Under the pieces are notes generated by a model that was not told the DNA's origin, did not search any database, and saw only the letters and a program-made list of their open reading frames with translations. The position numbers and the translations under genes were made by a program. Positions 52,701-62,700 of a DNA stretch of 64,000 bases are shown piece by piece. Location of the stretch: the NCBI GenBank assembly GCA_029204225.1, contig CM055110.1:22090881-22154880 (forward strand), written 5' to 3'. Source of the stretch: Diphasiastrum complanatum. Taxonomy: Eukaryota; Streptophyta; Lycopodiopsida; Lycopodiales; Lycopodiaceae. Positions within the stretch are counted from its first letter, which is position 1, and every line of letters begins with the position of its first letter.

Positions 52701-55700
52701 TAAAGTTATGAGTAGAACCACTTTCTAATAAAATACTAACTTCTTGATTTTTAACTGTGCCTGTTAACCAAAACAGTTCATTAGTCAAGAAAGAAGCAGT
52801 ATTAAAAGAACATTCACACTCACAATCAAACAGGTTAATATCCAAAGTTTTACCTTTACCACATTTGTGCCGCAAACTTTTTTCTTTCCGGACAAAACTT
52901 CATCATATGCCCAAGCTTGTTGCAAATGAAATACATATTCGCCTTTTTAGCTTTGATCCGGGACATAGACTTTTTCATCTTTTTCTTCTTCGGCGGTTCC
53001 GATGCCATTTGATCCAATTCGTCAAAATACTTTGGAGCTCGGTCTGGACCTCGCTTCTTCCAATTTCTAGTTTTCGAAGTGGTCGGAATTTGTTGAAATT
53101 GCTTCCTGGATGCTACCACTATGGAATCATATGCTTTCGCTATCCGACAAGCATCCTCGAGGTTCTGAAGCACATTTCTTCTGCATTCGTTCTGATAATC
53201 GACAGGCAACCCTAGGACAATCTGCCAAAGTGCCAATTTAGGATTGAATGATGGAACTCGATTCCAGAGATCCATGAATTCCCGGATATAAGAATCTAAG
53301 CTCTTACTACCCATCTTACAGTTCACAAACTTTTGGCAATAATTGACGTCATCTGCAATCACGAAAGCTTTTATAAGGACATCCGCAAATGCTTCCCAGG
53401 TCGTGGGTTTGACTATCAGATCATGCCACGACGACGACGCCTTGCCGCATAGAAACATCACCACGCTCTCAATCTTTTCCTCCTTAGGAACATCGTGTAG
53501 ATTAAAATAACTTCTCTCCAAAAACTCTAGCTTTTTCTCCTTGTAAGTCTCAGGCTGGAATCTGAGATTCGGAGAAGACAACAATTTCACTTGGTTCAAC
53601 AAAACCTCCATCTGCTGGATCTCGTAAATTATTTCGATGATTCATATCATTGAGCGCATTACTAAACTGTTGGCAAATTTGCATGTACGATACAACATGA
53701 TTTGCGGCTTCTTTAGCCATCTAGAATTATCTAAAACGAATACGTCTATTCTTAACCTTTACTGAGATACTGTGACCAATTGTGGCTGAAACTGATTCCA
53801 GTATGGTCAATTCACTAATCTTAGTTCATTTCATAGATAATTCGAAAAACTGAGATAAATTGAAAAAACTGAAATTTCGGAAATTATTTTTTTAAAATAA
53901 TTTTACGTAACTTAAAAATTCGATAGAAAGTATAGTTAGTGCACAGGCAATCGAAATTGAAAAAACGACATACTATTCGATTCCTAGTGTCACTATCATA
54001 ATGTCAGTCCGGCATGCAAAGCATACGACATAAACTGTAAAACGTCATTATGGAATTTTTTTATGTAAAATCCAGTTCTACGAAATCAGTCAGCCCAGAT
54101 CATTGATTCATGACCAAACCGTCAGAGCACATGCGTATGACCACTCAAAATGACTGTAAATCTATAATGCATGTCAGAAACACTTACAGAATCACTATGC
54201 AACAAATCTCCACAATTACAGTACATCAAATTAGGGAAAAGATAGACATGCATTAAAACATTTCACGGTTTTGACAATTTTACTCACAAAATTGCCAAAA
54301 TTTCAAACGACCATAACTTAGCTACAGTGCACCAAATTGGTTGTTTTGTAAAGCACAATACGGAGGGAGGACAAGTGTCCGAGATGACTGCCACAACACC
54401 CTGCCACCTCAGTTTCACACGTGTGAGAACAGTAGGTCTGAAAATTTGTGACGATTTTTCAGGGTCTTGCTTGTGTAGCTCAAAACTAATGGTAGATCTA
54501 ATTTTCCAACAAGTGTACCTTCATTTTGGGGTTCATTAATTGCTATATTAATGGTGCACGCCGATAGGTTACAGATTTACGGTTCTAGGCTATGATTTTG
54601 GTCAAAAATTGCTTGTGTTTCAGGGCTTTTGGCTAGAAAAGGGTAGTAAGAATCATAATCAAGCAAAATCAGATCATTTGATGGCTGTAGATCAATAATT
54701 TGAGTTGCATGTGAGTGGTATGTGAATGCATGAGGTAGAAATTGGGTTTATGTAATGGAAAAAACCGGAAATATTGCTAAATATTCATGATTTGTGCAAG
54801 TTTTTTCATGTTGTCGGTTACATATTGCTCTAAATCACTATTGATACTTTTAGCCGTCCTGACTCGTGCACTAGCTCCACCAATGTGTCTGGGCCCTCAA
54901 ATGGTTATTAATTACATTTCTAGCCTAGTTCAAAATAACGAGGCGTAACTAATAATCTCACGTATTAGATACTGTATATCCAAGTCTAGGATTATGCCGA
55001 ATCCTATATGTAGGACGTGGACGTAATAAGTAACTTCTAGTTATTAATTCCAGTGAGCAGATCTCAAAGGAACGCAACCGTGAGACCTTTTAGCTTCAAG
55101 AAGAAGAACAGGAGGAACACATTGATGAGATGCAAGTGGAAAGGCCAAAGAGGGCTAGAGAGACACGTTGGAATACATGGTCACCATCTGCATCACCTAC
55201 CCCTTCAAAGAGTCTACCAAGGTGATCTTGGCAAACAACCAAAGATGGAGGGATGATGGAAGAAGGTGAATGTAGCAGGAAAGGTGCAAGGAGATCTTAT
55301 AGTAAACCCATGCAATGCGAGAGTCGGAAGACCAACTTTGCGCTTATGACATCTACCTTAGAGTCGACACTCAACAATTGGATGTCAAAAGTGCCTTCCT
55401 TAATGGAGAATTGAAGGAAGAGGTTTACATGGAGCAGCTACAAGGTTTTGAGGGCCACAAGGTTTTGAGGCTGAAGGAAAAGAGCATCTAGTATGTAAGC
55501 TTAAAAAAGCTTTTTACGGGTTAAAGCTCCCATGGCACGGTACATTCATTTTGATAATTACTTCACAAAGCATAACTTCAAGAGAAGTGAATCTGACTAT
55601 AACTTATATGTTTTGAGGGAGAAAGAGGACATAGTCGTTATTGTTCTCTATTTTGATGATCTAATCATCATAGATAGCAATAAGTTACTTATTGCTAAGG

Positions 55701-58700
55701 TTAAAGAAGATCTTTCACGTGAATTTGACATGAAAGATTTGGGCTTGATACATTATTGCCTAGGATTGGAAGTTTGGAGGAAACATTATATTCTTTTTTG
55801 TATCCCAGGTAAAATATGCAAATGAGCTGCTTCAAAGGTTCACTATGCAGGATTGCAAGCCTATAGCCACTCCCCGTGATACAAGTAATAAGCCATTCAT
55901 GGCTGATGGGACACCATTTGTAAAAGAAACGCTATATCATTAGTTGGTGGGCAGCGTGATATATCTTACAAACACCAGATCAAACGTTGCACATGCAGTT
56001 GGCGTTGCAAGTCAGTTAATGAGTAAACCTACAGAGGCACTAAAAATCAGCCAAGGGGATTCTGAGGTTTGTAAAGGAACTTCTACATTTGGCATTGGTC
56101 ACACAGATGATGGAAACCTTCAATTTGGAAGATTATTTTGATGCAAATTGGGCAAGAGACAAGGATGATTGTAGATCAACAACAAGTTATTTATGTCACT
56201 TGGGTTTTTGGTTAGTTTCATGAAAAATTGTTGGTGTAAGAGGGAGTGTAGTAGTACTACGTCCAAGTATGCCGTGGCACTATTTTCAGTTATCTTTCGT
56301 GTAACAAGCAGATCAGTGTACCTTGCAAATTTGACAATAGCTCTTTCAAATCAATAGGGCTGCAGTTAAACATCTATTTTGACCGCAAAGCTTTCCTGTA
56401 GGATGCACAGTCACAACTCTCATATACTTTTTTGGGTACCAAAGTATCATCATTGGATAGTCATATGGTAGAAAAAGGTCTTATCTCTTGAGTTTTTTTA
56501 ATTGAAGCAAACCTTTGGAAATGGTCCATACGTGCATGCGCCTGCACATGTGGTTCCTGTCGAATGATTAGAGAGCAAATACGGAGCTGTGATTCAGCAC
56601 TTGTTCTATGCTGTCATGATTGAAATATGAACTTTTAAAAATCCACTTTTGAACTTGGCAATTGCTGCTTTGAGGACTGTGCTGTAGTATTTATATATTT
56701 CCCCTCATAATTCGTTATTTGGATTTGTTATACCCACAATTTAAGGTAAGAATGATTTCGCAGTTTGTTTCTTGCATCCATTATCCTTGTCTGTGCTTGT
56801 TTTACTGAAAAACTATAGCTTGTTAACATGGACCTATGTAGTGACTGTCAGTGTTGGACAAAGCTGGTCAGAATCTTGTAGAAGGCATCAGTAATTTCAC
56901 CTACCATTCTAATGAGGATCCTCATGCATTGGACTTGCAGGTTATGGTGGAAGTTGAAATTCCATGGTCAATAAAGCCTTTGCAAGGTCTTACTGTGGAA
57001 GCAGAAGTTGGATATCTATTTCCAGTGGCAGTTACTTTGTTAACAGATAGTGGTAAGTCACAACTGGTGGATCGGCCTTTTTGGCTCAATTTGATTCTCA
57101 ACCCACAACAGAGTTTTGGGATCTGCTACGTGAAACTCATTCAGAATGATCAGGCCTTTATTTAAGATTAGACTTTAAAATTAGCTGAGCTAAGTGGATT
57201 TGTTTCAACTTTCAATTGCCTTCATATTCGACCCATTTGTTCTTGATGGCTGGGATCTGAATTAGTTGGGACTACGTAGTATTGTTCTCTCAGAGTTTTT
57301 GGATATAAGGTTCACAATATCAACACTGCTCAGATCATATTTATGCACGGCTTTATTCCAATGCAAAACTAAATCTGGTCTGTCTACTTGTAGGAGACAT
57401 TATATGTGTTTGTTCTAAAGTATTTTCATAGTGGATGGAAATTCCATTGATAGTTTGTACAATATTGTGATAGTTAGCTAAAAGTCTTAGTTGCATTCAA
57501 GTGCATATTTGTGGTATAGCTTATATAGGCGAGAAATACATGAGATTAAAGGTCTTCTCATAAGAAGAAAGCTGTGCAAACCAATTGATATTATGTTACA
57601 TCCTAGCTAGCCCTCTCTGCCTTAAGCTTTGTGGTCCTCTTAATCAACCCAAGCTAATTAGGAAGCTCTTCGTAATATATTTCTGGTGAAAAGAAAGTCT
57701 CAAAGCTTTGCTTGCACTTTATTTTGAACCCTCAATCAGTATTTATAACACCAATGAATGACAGCTGCACATGGTCTTCAAATGGTGGATACATAAAATC
57801 CTGAGGACCCGTAGATAATGTAAGACCAGGCTCCTGGTTGGTGCACCCAAGGCTAATGGTCATCTTATCAAGCTGTACTTCTTTTTGAGATTCAATACAT
57901 AAAGCTTTTAAAACGGATCCTTTACACTAGAAAGAGTTGGCCAACATACAAGCACAGCTGTTTTACCCACCTGTGTACTGTAATTACCTTTTTTGTAGTC
58001 TAAAAAGCTAATCGGTGTATTCAACAAAAGGATAATCCTAAACACTCACAGATGTGGTCTATTATGCAAAGTTGCAGTCCGCGTTCTGGAACGCAATCCG
58101 GAACGCGTTCAGGAATGCGATCTGGGATTTCCCATTAGGGTTTCCCGGAATGCAAATTTTTTTTTTTTTTTGGATAGTTGCCAATATGAGTATCATGTGA
58201 AAGGATATAAAAAAAGCAATTGTTATGCAGATCTGTTGCTTGGTTTCAGATGGCTGCAAGCTACATTCATTAGAAATCTGGACATCAGTAGATGGTTTAA
58301 GAAAACTGGCTGCATTTTCCTATGGTTTCAGAAATTTGGACATTAGTAGATGGTTTCAGCTATTCCACAAGAAGTATACAATTCCCGCCAGTCTAAGGAA
58401 GGCTCCTTCTAACTCTTTCTATCGTTTTCTAACAGAAAACGGAATCAGTAGATCTGCAAACCATTGGCATCAGAACACCATTTCAAAACTGATTTCTGAT
58501 ATCTATTGGAAAAGCATGTCCACCATTGAATTACGGTTTAGTTAGTATTAAACTAAAAAAAAAAAAAATTGCGATCCTCCCCAGTCAAGGTGACTGTAAA
58601 TTCAGTTTGACATCATTGGTCTTCTGAAGTCTCAACATTTTGTATTGCTCTGTGAGAACTCTCAGTAAAGCTGCAATAGAAGATTATAGCTTTTATGTAA

Positions 58701-59730
58701 CAAATGCTTCTTGAAATGCCAGCTTCTTCAGACAGCACAAACCAGAATTACCTATTGGCTGGTCTGTACTCTGCAGTAGTACTTAAGACCTTAGAAACCC
58801 GTTCCGACCCTTTTGGGCCAGAACGTACTGTATGTTCCGGAATGTACTGGGTCGGAACGTTTTTTAAAAAGCTTAAAAAAACAGGTATCAAAGCACCAGC
58901 TGCGTGATCTTCCTTCTTTTTGATAATATGCCAAATAAGAAAAAATGAAATGATAGACTTTGCCGTAGGGAATGCCAAAAAACATAAAACCAATGAGGCA
59001 ATCTGGATCATCCGCAATCTGGTTTTGAGCTTCTGTCAAACTTTGAACTCGTAACCTGGCATCATGTAATCGCTTGTCTTCACTGCTAAAGTATTTTCCA
59101 GATTCCTAATCATGAGAAATTTCACTCGGTCCTCCCAGATCTATAATTTGAATCCATCGATGCATCCCGAAGCAGGGCTCGAGCCTCAGCAGCATGTTCT
59201 TCTGCAAGAAGTGCTGCCTGTATTGCTGCCCTGGCTGCTGCTGCAGCCCTGTCAGAAACCTAGGAGATATGACACCTTTTCTTAGATTTCATAGCGTCTG
59301 TAGACAATGTCTGAGACTTCCTGGGTGAACTCTGCAAAATCAAAAAATTACATTCTTTTTGTTTTGCTTGGTACTATGTAGACTTGAGTTTTGTACATAC
59401 TTGTGGAGCAGCTTAAAAGACAATACATCATGGTATCGATTTACTCATTGAAGTTTCTAGTTTGTGCAATGTTTCATCGAAACCCTCTTCAAACGCTGAA
59501 ATGCGTACGAAACGACCCCGTTTCGAAACGCCTTTTCAGTCATTCGAAACGAATGGCTGCACAGCCAAGAAGTACTTTTTTGCACAGCTAGCCTCAGCCA
59601 GGAACTGGCTGGTTGAGGCGCTCACCAGTTCCTAATTGTGCAACTAGAATGGGCTCAAAAAACCCTCACGTGGGCAGGCTAAGAGAGAGGGGGAGGGGGG
59701 AAACTAGGACGCCATCTTGAGGCAGAGAGA

Positions 59731-59791
<61 letters not shown>

Positions 59792-62700
59792 CGCACATTT
59801 TTTTGTTGACATGTTATTGGGTACCTACTACCATGTGGCAATGGGCATGCAAACCCTCATGAGCTAAACTTCTTGTTCTCTTACAAGTTACAAGACTCTA
59901 AAGATGATGATGGTTGTGTCTTTGCATACTTCCTGAATGCACTTGTGACTTGACCATGAATTCTCAAGGGCCATAAGCTTTGTACTGGCAATGGGCATGT
60001 ACAGATTCTTGCAACCTAATAACCTATCCATGACAACGACCATAGTCGCCATACACAGTTTCTCCTCTTGAAATTGCATTCTCATGAAATTGGATGTATC
60101 ATGTGTAAACCCCAAAACCCCATAAAAACACATTTTCAAAAAAAAAAAAGAGCCTAATTTTTTTTTCCCGTTTTGAACCTGGACCAGCCGTTTCAAACGT
60201 GTTTCGAAACGACCATGAAACATTGAATTGGTGGTGAGAGCTGAGTTACATAATTGGATGCTGCTGCACATTGTACTTATTCTACAAGAACAATGCTCCA
60301 AATTGAAATACCAGTGCTCCATCCATATGAGAAGCTTATCTGCCTAGTAATCAGCAGAAGGATAAAGTTTATCTTGCTGATAAACAAGATAAGAGAAAAC
60401 TTGAAACATATTGTACCATAGATACCCTATTTGTACATATGGATGAAATGACTTTTGTTAATCAGAAAACACTTATTTTTTATCCTTCATATACACACAC
60501 ACACACGCACACGCACACGCAGTCGCGCGTGCGCACTCAGAAAAGCACATCCCATACCATTTGGTGTGAAACATATTTCTTTCTTTATGATTTGGTATGA
60601 AATGTATTCTATACCCTACATATGTGAATATTTATTTTTAATGATTCAACCTATGATTTTGTCTTCTCTATTTACACCTTAGTTCCCCGTTCCAGAACGT
60701 GGCCTTGAAAAAAAAAAAACGTATTTTTTTTACAAAGGATTTAATTATTAAAACATGCAGCATTGCTCCTAAAAATCAGAAAATTAACTGAACGCTTCCT
60801 AAAGTAAATGAAGATCTATGACTGAAGATTTTGGTTCATGATCTATCATGTATGGCTGATTTTGGTTCGTGCTTCTTGTTGTGCATACTTATCAATGTCG
60901 TTGGCAAATTCCAAGGCATCTTAAGACAGGAACTCTTCAACCTCAAAATCACGATTCACTGAATAGAAAACATCTTCTATTATTGGATCTGAAAGTGGAG
61001 GTGCACTTGCTAAACCCTGGGGGCACATGTTGAGAACTGCCCTGAGAACTATTTAGTGGAGCAGGCGACGCCAATGTCTTCACTTCAGTAACTGCAATTT
61101 CTGCTGGACTCTCTGGTGATCCGTAATAGTAGGCTTCTTCAGCTTCCTCTAGTTTTGCGCCTAGTTGGAGATAATCTGGTCTATTCACTTGAGCGGTTGG
61201 GGCAATAAGCTCAACGGAAGGATTCTAAGACTTCAAGTACCCAGAAAGCACTGGGTGAGAATGATCACTTTCAGAAGTAGCACGATACTTTAGGAAGCGT
61301 CCAGTTAATTTTCTGATTGTTAGGAAGATCTATGCATGTAGGCGCACTTTCCCTGCTTGCTACCTTGCTCGCTATCTGTGAAATGCAGAAGTCGCGGGCC
61401 AGCAGGGTCGTATATCAATTTTTTTTAATTTACATTAACTCGTTCCGACCCAGTACGTTCCGGAACGCACGGAACGGAACGTTCCGACCCTTTTTGCTCA
61501 GAACGGGCTTCTAAGATTTAAACATAAACTAGCCCATGCACACTGCGGGTTGTTGTTTCTAACTTCTAGGGGTTCCCATTCACATTGCTAGCTTCTATGT
61601 ATTTCCTAATGCATCTATTCTGGGTTTCCAAATTAACCAGCTTCTACCAATTTCTGAGGCACTTTTTAAGGGTCTCACGGACTTTGCTACAAAAATTTCA
61701 GATGTGTTTTAGGTATTTCCAAGTTACAGGTAGTATATTGGAGGTATTTAAAAAGAAATAGAAAAGAACACATCTGATGCAAAAAACAAATTTACGGCAC
61801 ACCATTCCTTGTGTGCTTGTATCACATGCAACAGCCAAAGGAAAGAGGCTTCATCAGTCAACTCTATGTGCTATCTGAAAATGACCAGAAGTATGACCAG
61901 ATTTATCCTCTTTCTTGCCAACATTTTGAGCTATTTCAAACTAAGGGGATTATGCCCTCATGTGTGTCCGTGTCGTTACCCTTGAAATCATGAAGTAACA
62001 ACCTTGGAAGAGAAAGTTCTTCACTTCATTGTTGATACAAATTGTTTTGATATTTTTCTGCTTGGAAAAGTAAGATGAATTGTGGAAGACTAAAATTGAA
62101 ATTACAGTGAATGACAACCTTTATCATTTTATGAAACAGTTTTGGGGCGTTTGAATGTAGGATATCTTGTTAGCTGTCGATAGATTCTTATTTTTGTTGA
62201 TGATATTTTAAAATGAAGAGTTGTTGGTTTACAGGTGAACATTTCTCTGCATGCGATGCGTTCAATGGGATCATAAACTGGAGCATTAGTGAAGGTGATG
62301 GAAAGTTTCTACTTATGGACAGCAGTGGGAGGAGAAGTCTGCAAATTCTCAAAAAAGAGTTCTCTGATGTTGGAACAACTCCCTATGTCCAAAAACTCCC
62401 CGATAATTTTTCCACTGAGTGTGCAGGTGCTCAGTTTTTAGCAGTGTCTCCAGGGAGGGCAGTAGTAACTGCAACATTTAGCTTAAATGATAATCTTGGA
62501 TCCCTCAATACATCAGATATTAAAAGGCTTTGGGAGGTCTCGTGGATGATGGCTGCATATCCTCCACTAAGGCTGGAACAAGTTGAAGATGGCAAGAACA
62601 TTGGTGCATATGATTGTGATGATGGACTTCGAGAAGCCACTTCTGATGTGAGAGGCTTTTGTAGCAAAGAGTTGACCATGTTTCTGGTAGTAGGAAGCAG

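Larger units (their letters stand above)
50013..55031 (-). mobile_element. Ty3/gypsy element 2, rearranged and degenerate
   Basis: Minus-strand remains in order: LTR fragment about 55031-54840, gag 53611-52856, protease 52875-52672 and 52618-52178, RT 52169-51286, broken RNase H about 51290-50720 ([21 protein letters not shown]), integrase C-terminal domain 50712-50320, LTR fragment about 50135-50015. The integrase zinc and catalytic core is missing between about 50720 and 50705. Defects include a degenerate zinc knuckle, ESG instead of DSG in the protease (52725), frame breaks, and an inserted gag piece at 52033-52179. Related to the relic in NUP210 intron 1. It splits copia element 2. Confidence 0.85.
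58790..61515. mobile_element. Inverted-repeat-bounded segment with gene-like fragments (possible Pack-type transposon)
   Basis: Left end 58790-58862 (CTTAGAAACCCGTTCCGACC...ACTGGGTCGGAACG) is matched by the reverse complement of 61438-61515 (CTTAGAAGCCCGTTCTGA...ACTGGGTCGGAACG), so the 2.7-kb interval is flanked by imperfect inverted repeats of about 75 bp. Inside, on the minus strand, lie two protein-like pieces that look like exons of an ordinary gene (60900-61230 and 59160-59335), plus a nested MITE (59467-60225). No transposase. A convincing target duplication was not found, so two independent small elements in opposite orientation remain possible. Confidence 0.5.

Noticed and set aside
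56851-56940. In-frame extension of NUP210 exon 9 upstream
   Set aside because: The frame is open, but exon 8 joins directly to GTTATGGTGG after a good CTTGCAG acceptor, and the extra residues have no counterpart in plant GP210.
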